The notes: generated by a model not told the origin, from the letters alone. DNA of 64,000 bases from Caballeronia calidae (GCF_900044055.2 NZ_FCOX02000017.1:94406-158405); one strand, 5' to 3'; counted from the first letter of the stretch, positions 1-10,548 are shown. Numbers and translations: made by a program.

Positions 1-169
1 CAACATCGGCGTCTTGATCACCGACCACAACGTGCGCGAGACGCTCGGCATTTGCGACCACGCGTACATCATCAGCGACGGCTCCGTGCTCGCGGCGGGC
101 GCGCCGAGCGAAATCATCGAGAACGAAAGCGTGCGGCGCGTCTATCTTGGCGAGCATTTCCGCATGTGA
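1..169 (+). CDS. lptB: LptB, LPS export ABC transporter ATPase (3' end only)
   Basis: Only the last 55 codons are present, ending in TGA at 167-169; the 5' part lies outside the window. The reading frame shows the ABC H-loop region ([10 protein letters not shown], with the switch histidine) followed by a [13 protein letters not shown] stretch and a C-terminus ending in YLGEHFRM, which is the characteristic tail of LptB. LptB powers lipopolysaccharide transport from the inner membrane with LptFG. Its position directly upstream of rpoN is the conserved proteobacterial arrangement (lptA-lptB-rpoN-hpf-ptsN). A terminator follows, so rpoN may have its own promoter. Confidence 0.9.
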   Translation, partial: NIGVLITDHNVRETLGICDHAYIISDGSVLAAGAPSEIIENESVRRVYLGEHFRM

Positions 170-230
170 GCGCGCATATGTATGGCCGGCGCAAATAGTG
201 CGCCGCATCAAGCCACATCCGCAAAAATTA

Positions 231-264
231 CGTGCCGCCCTCTCGGGCGGCACGCGCTTTTTTG
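231..264 (+). terminator. Intrinsic terminator after lptB
   Basis: A 10-bp perfect inverted repeat (CGTGCCGCCC / GGGCGGCACG, 231-240 and 245-254) with a TCTC loop is followed by CGC and a run of T residues. This is a standard Rho-independent terminator between lptB and rpoN. Confidence 0.8.
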
Positions 265-322
265 GAGTCGCCGCAAGGTTTCGCGCGCGTGGCAAACTCT
301 CTACAATGATTAAAACTTTGCC

Positions 323-1840
323 ATGAAAGCCAGCCTCCAACTCCGCCTCTCGCAGCATCTTGCGCTGACCCCGCAACTTCAGCAGTCGATCCGGCTGCTG
401 CAGTTGTCGACGCTCGAACTGCAGCAGGAAGTCGCGATGGCCATCGCCCAGAATCCGCTGCTCGAGAACGAGGACGACTGGATCGCGAGCCCGCTGCGCG
501 TCGCCGCGGACGGCTCGCTGATCGCATCGCCGGCAGCGCCGAGCGCCCCGTCCGAGCCGATGATGAGCAACGGCTCGACATCGGGCACCTCCAGTTCCGA
601 ACGTTCGGAAAGCAGCGAACCGCAGGGCGTCGACGAATACAACGGCCTGGGCTCCGACAGCAGCACGGATTCCAGTTCGTGGAATCTGGAAGACTACGGC
701 CGCTCGAACAACGCGTCCGACGACGACGATCTCCCGCCGCTGCAAATCCACGAATCGACCACGACGCTGCGCGACCATCTGACCGCGCAGTTGCGCATGA
801 CCGCGGCGAATCAGCGCGATCGGGCGCTCGTCACGTTTCTGATCGAATCGCTGGATGAGGATGGCTATCTGACCTCATCGCTCGATGAAGTCCAGGCCGA
901 TCTACCCGAAGAGCTCGAAGTCGAGATCGATGAACTGAGCGCGGCACTCGCCTTGCTGCAGAGTTTCGATCCGCCGGGTGTGGGCGGGCGCTCGGCGTCG
1001 GAATGTCTGAAGCTGCAACTGCTTCGGCTCGATGGCTCGGCCACGCGCACGCTCGCGCTCGAAATCGTCACGAACCATCTGGAGCTACTTGCGGCGCGCG
1101 ACTTCACGCGTCTGCGCAAGCAACTCAAGGCAAACGACGACGCGCTCAGGGACGCGCATGTGCTGATCAAGTCGCTGGAGCCTTTCCCGGGCGCGGCGTA
1201 CGGCAAGAGCGAAGCGGACTATGTGGTACCGGACATTCTCGTCAGGAAAACCGCGAGCGGATGGACGGCGGAGCTGAATCCGGAGATCGTGCCGCGGCTG
1301 CGCATCAACCATTTGTACGCGAACATCCTGCGCAACAATCGCGGCGATCCGGGCAGCGGCTCACTGCGTCAGCAGCTTCAGGAAGCGCGCTGGCTCATCA
1401 AGAATATTCAGCAGAGGTTTGAGACGATTCTGCGTGTCGCGCAGGCGATCGTCGAGCGTCAGAAGAACTTTTTTGCACATGGCGAAATCGCCATGCGGCC
1501 CTTGGTTTTGCGGGAGATTGCTGATACGCTGGGGCTACACGAATCGACGGTATCTCGTGTGACCACAGGCAAGTACATGCTCACCCCATTCGGGACGCTT
1601 GAATTTAAGTACTTCTTTGGATCGCACGTGTCGACCGACACAGGAGGCGCGGCATCGTCAACGGCGATCCGGGCCCTCATCAAGCAACTGATAGGAGCGG
1701 AAGACCCCAAAACTCCTCTTTCAGACAGCCGCATCGCCGAACTGCTGGCGGAACAAGGATTCGTGGTCGCGCGGCGCACGGTAGCCAAATACCGCGAAGC
1801 CCTCAAGATCCCCGCAGTGAATCTGCGCAAGTCTCTATGA
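323..1840 (+). CDS. rpoN: RNA polymerase sigma-54 factor RpoN
   Basis: This is the sigma-54 factor that directs RNA polymerase to -24/-12 promoters and needs AAA+ activators. The 505-residue protein shows the glutamine-rich N-terminal activator-interacting region (residues 1-50, with [15 protein letters not shown]), an acidic variable linker (about 60-150), the core-binding domain, and a C-terminal helix-turn-helix. It ends with the diagnostic RpoN box [10 protein letters not shown] at residues 483-492. Length is normal for the family. The gene lies between lptB and hpf as in most proteobacteria. A sigma-54-type promoter for the nitrogen genes glnK-amtB occurs in the same window near 62802-62816. 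Confidence 0.98.
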   Translation: MKASLQLRLSQHLALTPQLQQSIRLLQLSTLELQQEVAMAIAQNPLLENEDDWIASPLRVAADGSLIASPAAPSAPSEPMMSNGSTSGTSSSERSESSEPQGVDEYNGLGSDSSTDSSSWNLEDYGRSNNASDDDDLPPLQIHESTTTLRDHLTAQLRMTAANQRDRALVTFLIESLDEDGYLTSSLDEVQADLPEELEVEIDELSAALALLQSFDPPGVGGRSASECLKLQLLRLDGSATRTLALEIVTNHLELLAARDFTRLRKQLKANDDALRDAHVLIKSLEPFPGAAYGKSEADYVVPDILVRKTASGWTAELNPEIVPRLRINHLYANILRNNRGDPGSGSLRQQLQEARWLIKNIQQRFETILRVAQAIVERQKNFFAHGEIAMRPLVLREIADTLGLHESTVSRVTTGKYMLTPFGTLEFKYFFGSHVSTDTGGAASSTAIRALIKQLIGAEDPKTPLSDSRIAELLAEQGFVVARRTVAKYREALKIPAVNLRKSL

Positions 1841-2024
1841 CCCGTCTCTGTAGTCCATCGCGTGTTGCGATGGGCGTTTACCGGCCGCATCGCGAAAGCG
1901 CGGACGAGCCGGCCGATGCGACCCATCTTTCAGGCGCGCCAGGATGACGCGCTGACGGGACGCACAGCCGACCGGTATCGGACGAGCCGACGTGATCTCA
2001 CGGCCATTAGCTTGGAGAGCAACT

Positions 2025-2384
2025 ATGAATCTGAAGATCAGTGGACACCACCTCGAATTGACGCCTGCGTTGCGCGAGTACGTGATCACGAAGCTGGACA
2101 GGGTGCTCCGTCATTTCGATCAAGTGATTGACGGCAACGTTGTCCTCTCGGTCGACAATCATAGGGAAAAGGAAAAGCGGCAGAAGGCAGAAATCAACCT
2201 GCATCTCAAGGGCAAGGACATTTTTATCGAGAGTTGTGACGCTGATATGTACGCGGCCATCGACCTGATGGTCGACAAGCTGGACCGTCAAGTCATCAAG
2301 CACAAGGACAAGATTCAGGGCCATGCCCACGAGTCCGTGAAGTATCGCGGTGAGCCGCACGAAGTGGAAGCGCCGTCGCCCTGA
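2025..2384 (+). CDS. hpf: Ribosome hibernation promoting factor, short form
   Basis: The gene encodes a ribosome-associated factor that binds the 30S subunit and promotes inactive 100S dimers in stationary phase. The ATG at 2025 was chosen because it has a good ribosome binding site (GGAGAG at 2014) and gives the usual 119-residue short HPF. The protein opens with [20 protein letters not shown], and the family signature [23 protein letters not shown] follows, with only a short acidic tail. An upstream in-frame start at 1992 would add an unconserved extension. It sits between rpoN and ptsN, the classical order. Confidence 0.95.
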   Translation: MNLKISGHHLELTPALREYVITKLDRVLRHFDQVIDGNVVLSVDNHREKEKRQKAEINLHLKGKDIFIESCDADMYAAIDLMVDKLDRQVIKHKDKIQGHAHESVKYRGEPHEVEAPSP

Positions 2385-2430
2385 AGCCGACCGCGCGCGT
2401 GCCCGCCACCGATCACGGATGACAGCGAAT

Positions 2431-2477
2431 CCCGCCGCCACGGGACGGCGGGCATATTCGAGGAAGTCCTCGAATAT
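2431..2477. repeat. Two tandem perfect inverted repeats in the hpf-ptsN gap
   Basis: The first is CCCGCCG/CGGCGGG (2431-2437 and 2446-2452). Directly after it is an 11-bp perfect inverted repeat, ATATTCGAGGA / TCCTCGAATAT (2454-2464 and 2467-2477), with only a 2-nt centre, making a 24-bp near-palindrome. Neither has a T-tract. They could be RNA hairpins at the 3' end of the hpf transcript, or a protein-binding site for the longer palindrome. Confidence 0.6.
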
Positions 2478-2510
2478 CCGGAACGGATCGATCCGGGCAT
2501 GCACAGAAGC

Positions 2511-2539
2511 GAAGCCGCCCCGACTGGCGGCTTTTTTGT
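2511..2539 (+). terminator. Intrinsic terminator after hpf
   Basis: An 8-bp stem AAGCCGCC / GGCGGCTT (2512-2519, 2526-2533) is followed by a T-run. It separates hpf from ptsN, suggesting that ptsN is transcribed at least partly from its own promoter. Confidence 0.8.
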
Positions 2540-2650
2540 TGGATTTTGGCCGTCGCGAGGCACAAGCCATTGATTTTCATGGCTTTGTCCTGCACATTTG
2601 GGTCGAAAGCAGTGCCATGGCGCGGCGCACCATCGGACAGTGGCCTGTTC

Positions 2651-2656
2651 TATAAT
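2651..2656 (+). promoter_or_regulatory. Candidate -10 element upstream of ptsN
   Basis: A consensus TATAAT lies 140 nt upstream of the ptsN start and downstream of the hpf terminator. No convincing -35 hexamer is visible at the usual spacing, so this is a tentative call. The 2540-2795 gap otherwise holds no recognisable gene. Confidence 0.35.
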
Positions 2657-2795
2657 GGTCCGGTTAATTTCGGGTAACACGTCAAGGATCGCTGTTGGGA
2701 ACGCCGCCAGCGCACTTTCGTTTCATCATCGCCGTGAGCGCTTTCAGACAGCGGCCACGATGAGGAGCTATCAGGCCACGCATCAGCCTGCCAAC

Positions 2796-3251
2796 ATGAA
2801 TCGTTTAGCCAAATTTCTTCCCATCGAGAACGTGGTTCTCGGACTGTCCGTTACCAGCAAGAAACGTGTATTCGAGCAAGCGGGCCTGATCTTCGAGAAC
2901 CAGAACGGCGTCGCCCGCAGCACCGTCACCGACAATCTCTTCGCTCGTGAGCGCCTCGGCTCGACCGGGCTCGGCGAAGGCGTCGCCATTCCGCACGGCC
3001 GCATCAAGGGGCTGAAGCAACCGCTCGCCGCTTTCGTGCGTCTCGCCGAACCCGTCGCGTTCGAATCGCCCGACGGCCAGCCGGTCTCGCTGCTGATCTT
3101 CCTGCTCGTGCCCGAGCAGGCAACACAACAGCATCTGGAAATTCTCTCGGAGATCGCGCAACTGCTCTCCGACAGCGAGGCGCGCGAGCGTCTGCACAAG
3201 GAAGAAGATCGTGACGCGCTTTATCAAGTGCTCACGCAATGGCAGCCGTAA
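2796..3251 (+). CDS. ptsN: PTS EIIA-Ntr regulatory protein
   Basis: EIIA of the nitrogen-related phosphotransferase branch: it takes phosphate from an HPr-type protein and regulates potassium, nitrogen and carbon functions rather than importing sugar. The phosphorylatable histidine is His67 in GVAIPHGRIKG, in the expected place for the mannitol/fructose EIIA fold. The ATG at 2796 (MNRLAKFLP) gives 151 residues, the normal length. A longer in-frame extension from 2598 has no homologous features. It lies upstream of hprK and rapZ, the conserved beta-proteobacterial order, which suggests integration with HPr serine phosphorylation. Confidence 0.95.
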   Translation: MNRLAKFLPIENVVLGLSVTSKKRVFEQAGLIFENQNGVARSTVTDNLFARERLGSTGLGEGVAIPHGRIKGLKQPLAAFVRLAEPVAFESPDGQPVSLLIFLLVPEQATQQHLEILSEIAQLLSDSEARERLHKEEDRDALYQVLTQWQP

Positions 3252-3438
3252 TCGCCGCGCAAACATAGCAAATCGCGTCTGTAGCCCGCCCCGCGCCGCT
3301 CGCGCGCCCAGGGGCGCCTCGCTTACGCGAAGCTTCTAGGGCACAATCGGTCAAACGCAGCGCCATGCGGCGTATCGAAGCGATCCGTTTCGACGTTCCG
3401 CGAAGGCTGCTCCCGGCTTCCAACGGAGTTCCGGCCTC

Positions 3439-4407
3439 ATGGATACGTCCAGCATCAACGCCCAAAGCATTTTCGACGACAACGCCGCCACTCTGAAGCT
3501 CAGCTGGCTCACGGGGCACGAGGGCTGGGAGCGTGGTTTCTCGAGCGAGACGGTCGCGAATGCGACATCGAGCGCCGACCTCGTCGGCCACCTGAACCTG
3601 ATTCACCCGAACCGTATCCAGGTGCTCGGCGACGCCGAGATCAACTACTACCAGCGCCAGTCCGACGAAGACCGCTCGCGCCACATGGCGGAACTGATCG
3701 CGCTCGAGCCGCCGTTTCTGGTCGTCGCGGGCGAAGTCGGCGCGCCGCCGGAACTGGTCCTGCGCTGCACGCGCTCATCGACGCCGCTCTTTACCACGCG
3801 CATGTCGGCGGCCGCGGTGATCGACAGCCTGCGCGCGTACATGTCGCGCATCCTCGCGCCGCGCGCGACGCTGCACGGCGTGTTCATCGATATTCTCGGA
3901 ATGGGCGTGCTGCTCACCGGCGACTCCGGTCTCGGCAAGAGCGAGCTCGGACTGGAGCTCATCAGCCGCGGCCATGGTCTGGTAGCGGATGACGCCGTCG
4001 ATTTCGTGCGCCTCGGTCCAGATTTTGTCGAAGGCCGCTGTCCGCCGCTCCTGCAGAACCTGCTCGAAGTGCGCGGCCTGGGCCTGCTCGACATCAAGAC
4101 GATCTTCGGCGAAACCGCCGTGCGCCGGAAGATGAAGCTCAAGCTGATCGTGCAGCTCGTGCGTCGGCCGGACGGCGAATTCCAGCGTCTGCCGCTCGAA
4201 AGCCAGACCGTCGATGTCCTCGGCCTGCCAATCAGCAAAGTGACGATTCAGGTGGCAGCCGGCCGCAACCTCGCCGTGCTGGTCGAGGCCGCCGTGCGCA
4301 ACACGATCCTGCAGCTGCGCGGCATCGATACCTTGCGCGACTTCATGGATCGTCAGCGGCTCGCCATGCAGGATCCAGACAGCCAATTTCCCGGCAAGCT
4401 GATCTGA
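3439..4407 (+). CDS. hprK: HPr kinase/phosphorylase
   Basis: A bifunctional enzyme that phosphorylates and dephosphorylates Ser46 of HPr. The protein has 322 residues. The N-terminal domain is followed by a Walker A P-loop [11 protein letters not shown] near residues 160-170 and the signature [18 protein letters not shown] just after it, with the K/R-rich C-terminal helix ([11 protein letters not shown]). The catalytic histidine of the family lies in [10 protein letters not shown] ahead of the P-loop. The potential target, an HPr with a Ser46 residue, is encoded at 57125-57394 in this window. It follows ptsN by about 190 nt and precedes rapZ. Confidence 0.96.
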   Translation: MDTSSINAQSIFDDNAATLKLSWLTGHEGWERGFSSETVANATSSADLVGHLNLIHPNRIQVLGDAEINYYQRQSDEDRSRHMAELIALEPPFLVVAGEVGAPPELVLRCTRSSTPLFTTRMSAAAVIDSLRAYMSRILAPRATLHGVFIDILGMGVLLTGDSGLGKSELGLELISRGHGLVADDAVDFVRLGPDFVEGRCPPLLQNLLEVRGLGLLDIKTIFGETAVRRKMKLKLIVQLVRRPDGEFQRLPLESQTVDVLGLPISKVTIQVAAGRNLAVLVEAAVRNTILQLRGIDTLRDFMDRQRLAMQDPDSQFPGKLI

Positions 4408-4489
4408 ACACACGTTTTTGAACGTCGCGCATGCCGAAACGAATCGGGCGCAGGTGCTAAGCTTAGGGAAAGCCAGCCCCTCGAGACCC

Positions 4490-5362
4490 ATGCGTATCAT
4501 CCTGATCACCGGTATCTCCGGTTCCGGCAAGTCTGTCGCGCTGAACGCCCTGGAAGACGTGGGCTACTATTGCGTCGACAATCTGCCGCCGCGTTTTCTC
4601 CCCGACCTCGCCGCCTATCTCGCGAAAGAAGGCCAGGCACGCCTCGCCGTCGCGATCGACGCGCGCTCGAGCCACTCGCTCGATGAGGTGCCAAGCATCA
4701 TCAACAAGCTCTCGAGCGATTACGACCTGCGCGTGCTGTTCCTCAACGCGAGCACGCAGTCGCTCATCCAGCGCTTTTCCGAGACGCGCCGGCGTCATCC
4801 GCTCTCCGGCCCGCCGATGCGCGAAGCCGATGTCGGCGTGCTGAACTCGCTCGCCGAAGCGATCGAGCGTGAACGCGAGCTCGTCGCCGGGCTCGCCGAG
4901 TACGGTCATCAGATCGACACGAGCAACCTTCGCGCGAACGTGTTGCGCGCCTGGGTCAAGCGCTTCGTCGAGACGGACGCCGCCGACCTCACGTTGATGT
5001 TCGAATCGTTCGGATTCAAGCGCGGGGTGCCGCTCGACGCCGATCTCATGTTCGACGTGCGCACGTTGCCGAATCCCTATTACGACCGCGAGCTTCGTCC
5101 TTTCACGGGTCTCGATCAGCCGGTCATCGACTTTCTCTCGGCGCAGCCGCTGGTCGGCGAGATGATCGACGACATCGGCGCGTTCGTCGGCAAGTGGCTG
5201 CCGCGTTTTCGCGACGACAACCGCAGCTATCTCACCGTCGCGATCGGCTGCACGGGCGGCCAGCATCGCTCGGTGTTCATCGCGGAGGCGCTCGCCGCGC
5301 GCTTTTGCGAGAAGGCAAATGTGATCGTGCGGCATCGTGACGCGCCCATCCCCGCCGGGTGA
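4490..5362 (+). CDS. rapZ: RNase adapter protein RapZ
   Basis: A P-loop protein that in enterobacteria binds glucosamine-6-phosphate and guides RNase E to a regulatory RNA. The chosen ATG at 4490 places the Walker A motif GISGSGKS at residues 8-15, as in the family, and gives 290 residues. An upstream TTG at 4418 would add 24 unconserved residues. Downstream motifs include CVDNLPP and, near the C-terminus, [10 protein letters not shown], both typical of RapZ. It belongs to the ptsN-hprK-rapZ group. The RNA targets in beta-proteobacteria are not predictable from this sequence. Confidence 0.94.
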   Translation: MRIILITGISGSGKSVALNALEDVGYYCVDNLPPRFLPDLAAYLAKEGQARLAVAIDARSSHSLDEVPSIINKLSSDYDLRVLFLNASTQSLIQRFSETRRRHPLSGPPMREADVGVLNSLAEAIERERELVAGLAEYGHQIDTSNLRANVLRAWVKRFVETDAADLTLMFESFGFKRGVPLDADLMFDVRTLPNPYYDRELRPFTGLDQPVIDFLSAQPLVGEMIDDIGAFVGKWLPRFRDDNRSYLTVAIGCTGGQHRSVFIAEALAARFCEKANVIVRHRDAPIPAG

Positions 5363-5421
5363 GAGCGCGATCCACACGCGAACCCGATCGCCGCGCCGGC
5401 GGTCCACTCTGGAGGAGCGCG

Positions 5422-6054
5422 ATGTCCGCGAATCCTGTTTTGGCCGACTTGCCGCTGTTCCCGCTTCATACCGTGCTGTTTCCGGGCGGCCTGCTGCCGC
5501 TCAAGATTTTCGAGGCGCGCTATCTCGACATGGCACGCGAATGCCTGCGCGAGCAGACGCCGTTCGGCGTGTGCCTGCTGAAGAGCGGACACGAAGTGGC
5601 GTCACCGGGCGATCCGTCTGTGCCGGAGAACATCGGCTGTCTGGCCGAGATCTCGGAATGCGATGTCGATACCTTCGGGCTTCTGCTCGTTCAGGCGCGC
5701 GGCACCGAGCGCTTCCGGCTGACGGATCATCGCGTGGAGCCGAGCAACCTGCTCGTCGGCACGGCGGAATTGCTGGGCGAGGACCGGCCGCTGCAGGGCA
5801 CCGAAGCGCTCGCGAAATTCGGCGCGTGCGCGGAAGTGCTGGAGCGCATCATCGATACGATCAAGGAGCGCGAGCCGCAGAACCTTCCGTTCGTTGAGCC
5901 GTTCCTGTACGACGATCCCACCTGGGTATCCAACCGCCTCGCCGAAATCCTGCCGATCCCGATGCGCGCCCGCCAGAAGCTCATGGAGCTGATGGACGCC
6001 GGCGCGCGCATCGACGTGGTGCATCACTACATGCAGCACCATCAGTTGCTTTAG
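5422..6054 (+). CDS. Lon-substrate-binding-domain (LON/PUA-like) protein
   Basis: A 210-residue protein equivalent to the N-terminal substrate-binding domain of Lon protease without the ATPase or peptidase parts. The opening LPLFPLHTVLFPGGLLPLKIFEARYLDM is the LON domain signature. The start at 5422 is supported by the strong site GGAGGAGC ten bases upstream. Such stand-alone proteins are common in proteobacteria, and their function is not settled. It is convergent with mutY, and the two stop codons overlap within a TTAG at 6051-6054. Confidence 0.85.
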   Translation: MSANPVLADLPLFPLHTVLFPGGLLPLKIFEARYLDMARECLREQTPFGVCLLKSGHEVASPGDPSVPENIGCLAEISECDVDTFGLLLVQARGTERFRLTDHRVEPSNLLVGTAELLGEDRPLQGTEALAKFGACAEVLERIIDTIKEREPQNLPFVEPFLYDDPTWVSNRLAEILPIPMRARQKLMELMDAGARIDVVHHYMQHHQLL

Positions 6055-7112
6055 ATGAGCGAGCCGGTCAGCGCGTCGATCAGCTTGCGCACGGGCGCGG
6101 GCACGCCGTAGGCGTCGATGCGCGCGAGCGGCGCCCAGACGGTTTCGCAGTTCATCAGCTCACGCGGCGCATTGCGCGCTTCGCCGAGACGCGGCTCGAT
6201 ATCCAGCTTGAAGTGCGTGAACGCATGCGATAGCGGGGCGAGACGCTGAAGCTGCGCGTCGGCGCCGAGGCTTTGCGCGACTTCCGCCAACGCGGCTTCG
6301 TCCGCCGCTTCGGGAAGACTCCACAGGCCGCCCCATATGCCGGTCGACGGACGTTTCTGCAGCAGGATCGAATCGCCGTCCTTCAGCACCAGCATCCACG
6401 TCTTTCGCGTCGGCACGGCTTTCTTCGGGCGCGCCGCCGGCAGCTCGCGCTGGCGTCCCTCGACCTTCGCCACGCAATCCGACGCGAACGGACAGCGCGC
6501 GCAGTCCGGCTTGCCGCGCACGCAGAGCGTCGCGCCGAGGTCCATCAGACCTTGCGTGTACGCGGTCACTTCGTCCTTGTTCGCGGCATCGGGCAACAGC
6601 GATTCCGCGAGCGACCACATCGCATTCTCGACGCGCTTCTCGCCCGGGAATCCGTCGATGCCGAACACGCGCGCGAGCACGCGCTTCACATTGCCGTCGA
6701 GAATCGTCGCGCGCGCGCCGAACGCGAACGACGCGATCGCCGCCGCCGTCGAGCGCCCGATGCCCGGCAGCTCGGCGAGTTCATCGACCGTCCGTGGAAA
6801 CGCGCCGCCGCGCTCGTGCGCGACGACCTGCGCGCAGCGATGCAGATTGCGCGCGCGCGAGTAGTAGCCGAGGCCGGCCCACAGCGCCATGACGTCGTCG
6901 ATGGGCGCATCGGCGAGTGCCGTCACCGTCGGAAAGCGTTCGAGAAAGCGTGCGTAGTACGGAATGACGGTCGAGACCTGCGTCTGCTGCAGCATGATCT
7001 CCGACAGCCAGATGCGATACGCATCGCGCGTGTTCTGCCACGGCAGATCGTGGCGGCCGTGGATGCGTTGCCACGCGATGAGGCGTGACGAAAATTCGGT
7101 GAGAGCGAGCAT
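6051..7112 (-). CDS. mutY: A/G-specific adenine glycosylase MutY
   Basis: Removes adenine mispaired with 8-oxoguanine in the GO repair pathway. The 353-residue protein contains the catalytic glutamate in LSEIMLQQTQV, the helix-hairpin-helix and GPD-type region LPGIGRSTAAAI with the catalytic Asp in ILDGNVKRV, and an iron-sulfur cluster loop with the spacing C-X6-C-X2-C-X5-C. The C-terminal NUDIX-like domain that reads 8-oxoG is present (WGGLWSLPEA). It follows mutM by 6 nt on the same strand, so two enzymes of one repair pathway are co-transcribed. Confidence 0.97.
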   Translation of the reverse strand: MLALTEFSSRLIAWQRIHGRHDLPWQNTRDAYRIWLSEIMLQQTQVSTVIPYYARFLERFPTVTALADAPIDDVMALWAGLGYYSRARNLHRCAQVVAHERGGAFPRTVDELAELPGIGRSTAAAIASFAFGARATILDGNVKRVLARVFGIDGFPGEKRVENAMWSLAESLLPDAANKDEVTAYTQGLMDLGATLCVRGKPDCARCPFASDCVAKVEGRQRELPAARPKKAVPTRKTWMLVLKDGDSILLQKRPSTGIWGGLWSLPEAADEAALAEVAQSLGADAQLQRLAPLSHAFTHFKLDIEPRLGEARNAPRELMNCETVWAPLARIDAYGVPAPVRKLIDALTGSLI

Positions 7113-7118
7113 CGGAAC

Positions 7119-7949
7119 TTAGCGTTGGCAGCGCGGACAAAAGTACGTCGAGCGCTGTCCTTGGACGATTTGCCTGATCGCCGTCCCGCAGACGTGGCAC
7201 GGCAGGCCCGCGCGATCATAGACGAAATAGTCGAGCTGGAAGTAGCCCGACTCACCGTTGCTGCCGACGAAATCGCGCAGCGTGCTGCCGCCCTTGTCGA
7301 TAGCGGCGGCGAGCGTCACGCGCACCGCGTCCGCGAGCAGGTCGTAGCGAACGAGGGAGATGCGCCCGGCCGCGGTGGTCGGCCGGATGCCCGCGCGAAA
7401 CAGGCTCTCCGACGCATAGATATTCCCCACGCCCACGACGATTCCGCCCGCGAGCAGCGCCTGCTTCACCGACACTTTGCGCCCGCGCGTCTCGCGAAAC
7501 AGCAGCGTGCCGGAAAACTCCGGCGAAAACGGCTCGACGCCGAGACTCGCGAGCAACGGATGATCGAGCACGTCGCCGTCGGCGCGCGGATGCCAGAGGA
7601 TCGCGCCGAAGCGGCGCGGATCGCGAAAGCGCAGGATGAAATCGTCGAACACGATATCGACGTGATCGTGCTTCGCCGCTTCGGGCGGTCTCGGCACATG
7701 GCGCAACACGCGCAGCGTGCCCGTCATGCCGAGATGAACGATCAGCCAGCCTTCGGCGGTTTCGAACAGCAGATACTTGCCGCGCCGCTCGACTTTCTCG
7801 ATCTTCAGATGTCCGAGCGTCTTCGGAAGATGGTGCGGGATGGGCCAGCGCAACGCGGGCGTGCGCACATCGACGTGCTCGATGCGGCGTCCGGCGACGT
7901 AGGGTTCGATTCCCCGGCGGGTGACTTCGACTTCCGGCAGTTCGGGCAT
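7119..7949 (-). CDS. mutM: Formamidopyrimidine-DNA glycosylase MutM (Fpg)
   Basis: A bifunctional DNA glycosylase/AP lyase that excises 8-oxoguanine. The start at 7949 gives the invariant N-terminus [13 protein letters not shown], whose processed Pro is the catalytic nucleophile and is followed by the essential Glu. An upstream in-frame start would bury this end. A lysine in the beta-hairpin and the C-terminal zinc finger (CHVCGTAI ... CPRC) are visible. Length is 276 residues, normal for the family. It is divergent from the TPR gene, with starts 85 nt apart. Confidence 0.97.
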   Translation of the reverse strand: MPELPEVEVTRRGIEPYVAGRRIEHVDVRTPALRWPIPHHLPKTLGHLKIEKVERRGKYLLFETAEGWLIVHLGMTGTLRVLRHVPRPPEAAKHDHVDIVFDDFILRFRDPRRFGAILWHPRADGDVLDHPLLASLGVEPFSPEFSGTLLFRETRGRKVSVKQALLAGGIVVGVGNIYASESLFRAGIRPTTAAGRISLVRYDLLADAVRVTLAAAIDKGGSTLRDFVGSNGESGYFQLDYFVYDRAGLPCHVCGTAIRQIVQGQRSTYFCPRCQR

Positions 7950-8034
7950 TTTTCTGGAAAGAGACTTGCTGGGGCGAGTGTGCCGGTATTTTAGCGACCG
8001 CGTTACAATCGACTGAAACATCGTCTGGATTTCC

Positions 8035-9894
8035 ATGAACTCGTTCGTCATGAAGCTGTTTGCGAAGCGTCAGACCCGCTCGGCGCATTCGTTCGCCATG
8101 CCAATGTCGCGAATCGCCGGCGCCGTCGCGCTCGCGATGGCCGCGCTCACGTTCGCTCCCGCGTATGCTCAGCAGCCCAACGCGACGCCCGTTCCGAGCG
8201 CCGACGATCAATCGGACGCGCAAAGCGCGGCGGACTTGTTGACCGCACCTGTGAGCGGCGCGGAATCGCAGGATTTGCCGAACGTGGCGATGTCCAGCCA
8301 GATCGTGTTCCAGGTTCTTGCGGCCGAAGTCGCATTGCAGCGCGGCCAGCCGGCGCCTGCCTATCAGACGTACCTGGCCCTCGCCCGCGACACACACGAC
8401 CCGCGCTTCGCGCAGCGGGCCACCGAAATCGCGATCGCGGCGCAAAGCCCGAACGATGCGCTCACCTCGGCGCAACTCTGGCAGCAGTTCGCACCGCATT
8501 CGGATCGCGCGGCACAATTGAGCGCATCGCTTCTGATCGTCGCCGGCAAGCCGGAAGACGCGAAGCCCACGCTCGAGCGCGAGCTTGCGAAGGTAGCGCC
8601 GGAGCAGCGCGGCGAGGCCCTCCTTTCCTTGCAGACCTTGCTCGCGCGCGGGCCGAACCGCACCGGCGGTCTCAACGTGCTCAAAGACCTGACGAAAAAC
8701 GATCAGGACCGGCCCGAGGCGCACCTCGCGCTCGCACGCCAGCAATTGGTCGCCGACGATCAGCCGGGCGCGAAGGCCTCGCTCGAAAAAGCGCTGCAAC
8801 TCAAACCGGACTATCTGCCGGCCGCGCTGACGCTCGCGCGCATGGGCCCTGAAGAGCGCAAGGAAGGCATCGCTTCGTTCGAGAGATACGTCGACAAGAA
8901 TCCGAAATCGCATGATGCACGGCTCGCGCTCGCGCAGCTTTATTTGTCGGCGGACAGGCTCGACGACGCGCAGAAGCAGTTCGAGATCATGCGCAAGAAC
9001 GATCCGAAAGACCTGACGCCGTTGATGGCGCTCGCGCTCATCAACATCCAGAAGAAGCAGTTCGACAAGGCACAGGAATTTCTGAACCTCTACGCGAAGA
9101 CCGCGGAGAGCACGCCTGGCGCGGATCCGGGCCAGGCGTATATCTATCTCGCGCAACTGGCGCTGGAACAGAAGAACGATGCCGTCGCGAGCCAGTGGCT
9201 CGACAAGATTCCGCGCACCAGCCAGCAATATCTGCCCGCGCAGATCACGCGCGCGCAACTGCTCGCGAAGCAAGGCAAGGTCGACGACGCACGGGCGCTC
9301 ATCGGCAACCTGCAAAGCTCCGATCCTCGCGATCTCGCGCTGCTCGCGCGCACGGACTCGGCCATTCTCTTCGAGGCGCATCGCTACAAGGAAGCCGAAG
9401 CGAATCTCGCGAAAGCGGTGGCGGCGTTCCCCGACGATCCCGATCTCGTCTACGACTACGCGATGGCCGCCGAAAAGAACGGTCATTACGACGTCATGGA
9501 GACGCAACTCCGCACGCTGATGCGCACGCAGCCCAACAATCCGCAGGCGTACAACGCACTCGGCTATTCGCTCGTCGATCGCAATCAGCGGCTCGACGAA
9601 GCGGTGAAGCTGATCGAAAAGGCGGTCACGCTCGCGCCGAATGATGCGTTCATCATGGACAGTCTCGGCTGGGCGCGCTTCCGCCAGGGCAATTCGGCCG
9701 AGGCGGAGAAGATTCTCAAGAACGCTTACAACCTTCAGCCGAATGCCGAAATCGGCGCGCATCTTGGCGAGGTCCAGTGGAAATCGGGACAGCAGGATCA
9801 GGCGCGCGCGACGTGGCGTCAGGCGCAAAAGCTCGAACCCGATAACGACACGCTCGTCAAAACGCTAAAACGACTCCAGGTGAACGATCTCTGA
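8035..9894 (+). CDS. Exported tetratricopeptide repeat protein
   Basis: A 619-residue protein with a cleavable-looking signal peptide (hydrophobic stretch ending in AYAQQ near residue 46) and many degenerate TPR units across the rest. Examples are [28 protein letters not shown] and [16 protein letters not shown]. It is probably periplasmic or envelope-associated. It overlaps lolB by 1 nt (TGATG), implying translational coupling and a possible role in outer-membrane lipoprotein or envelope assembly. That role is inferred from context only. Start choice at ATG 8035 could be one of three nearby ATGs (8035, 8050, 8098). Confidence 0.85.
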   Translation: MNSFVMKLFAKRQTRSAHSFAMPMSRIAGAVALAMAALTFAPAYAQQPNATPVPSADDQSDAQSAADLLTAPVSGAESQDLPNVAMSSQIVFQVLAAEVALQRGQPAPAYQTYLALARDTHDPRFAQRATEIAIAAQSPNDALTSAQLWQQFAPHSDRAAQLSASLLIVAGKPEDAKPTLERELAKVAPEQRGEALLSLQTLLARGPNRTGGLNVLKDLTKNDQDRPEAHLALARQQLVADDQPGAKASLEKALQLKPDYLPAALTLARMGPEERKEGIASFERYVDKNPKSHDARLALAQLYLSADRLDDAQKQFEIMRKNDPKDLTPLMALALINIQKKQFDKAQEFLNLYAKTAESTPGADPGQAYIYLAQLALEQKNDAVASQWLDKIPRTSQQYLPAQITRAQLLAKQGKVDDARALIGNLQSSDPRDLALLARTDSAILFEAHRYKEAEANLAKAVAAFPDDPDLVYDYAMAAEKNGHYDVMETQLRTLMRTQPNNPQAYNALGYSLVDRNQRLDEAVKLIEKAVTLAPNDAFIMDSLGWARFRQGNSAEAEKILKNAYNLQPNAEIGAHLGEVQWKSGQQDQARATWRQAQKLEPDNDTLVKTLKRLQVNDL

Positions 9895-10529
9895 TGGCAT
9901 TCGATTTCATCGCCGGCGCGCACCGCATGCATCTGCGACGCGGCGCGCTCGGGCTTGCGGCAACCGCCGCGCTGGTGCTGTCGGGGTGCGCGGTCCAGCC
10001 GCGCGTACCGACGACGACGAACGCAACCACATCGCTCGCTACACAGACGAGCCGTGCGTATCACGGACGATTCGCCGTGCAGTACAACGACCAGAACGGC
10101 GTGCAACGCAACGCGTACGGCAACTTCGACTGGCAGGAAACGGGCGACACGGTCACGCTGCAGTTGCGCAATCCGCTCGGCCAGACAATGGCCATCGTGA
10201 CTTCATCGCCGTCGCTCGCCACGCTCGAGTTGCCGAATCGTCAGCCGGTGAGCGCCGACAACGTGTCCCAACTGATGCAGAACACGCTCGGCTTCGCGCT
10301 GCCGGTCGAAGGGCTGCGTTATTGGCTGCAGCCGTCGGCCGCGCCGACGTCGCGCGCGCAGACGACGCTCGATCCCGAAGCGAACAATGGCCGTCCGAAG
10401 GAAATCAAGCAGGATGGATGGACCATCGACTATCTGGCCTATGCCGACGCGCCCGCAGCCGGCGTGAAGCGCGTGAATCTCGTGCGCAACGAACCGCCGC
10501 TCGACATCAAGCTCGTGCTCGATCAATAA
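9894..10529 (+). CDS. lolB: Outer-membrane lipoprotein LolB
   Basis: Receives lipoproteins from LolA and inserts them in the outer membrane. The protein has a lipoprotein signal with lipobox LSGC and the acylated Cys at position 32. The mature part contains the LolB pattern [33 protein letters not shown] and a C-terminal half with [10 protein letters not shown]. Length is 211 residues. It lies between the TPR gene (1-nt overlap) and ispE (19 nt downstream), a conserved beta-proteobacterial cluster. Confidence 0.93.
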   Translation: MAFDFIAGAHRMHLRRGALGLAATAALVLSGCAVQPRVPTTTNATTSLATQTSRAYHGRFAVQYNDQNGVQRNAYGNFDWQETGDTVTLQLRNPLGQTMAIVTSSPSLATLELPNRQPVSADNVSQLMQNTLGFALPVEGLRYWLQPSAAPTSRAQTTLDPEANNGRPKEIKQDGWTIDYLAYADAPAAGVKRVNLVRNEPPLDIKLVLDQ

Positions 10530-10548
10530 CTTCGCAGCTGCATTACGC

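Noticed and set aside
7252..9828. A long minus-strand open frame opposite the TPR gene
   Set aside because: It overlaps the signal-peptide TPR protein and mutM in another frame, has low-complexity Arg-rich sequence and no recognisable domain.
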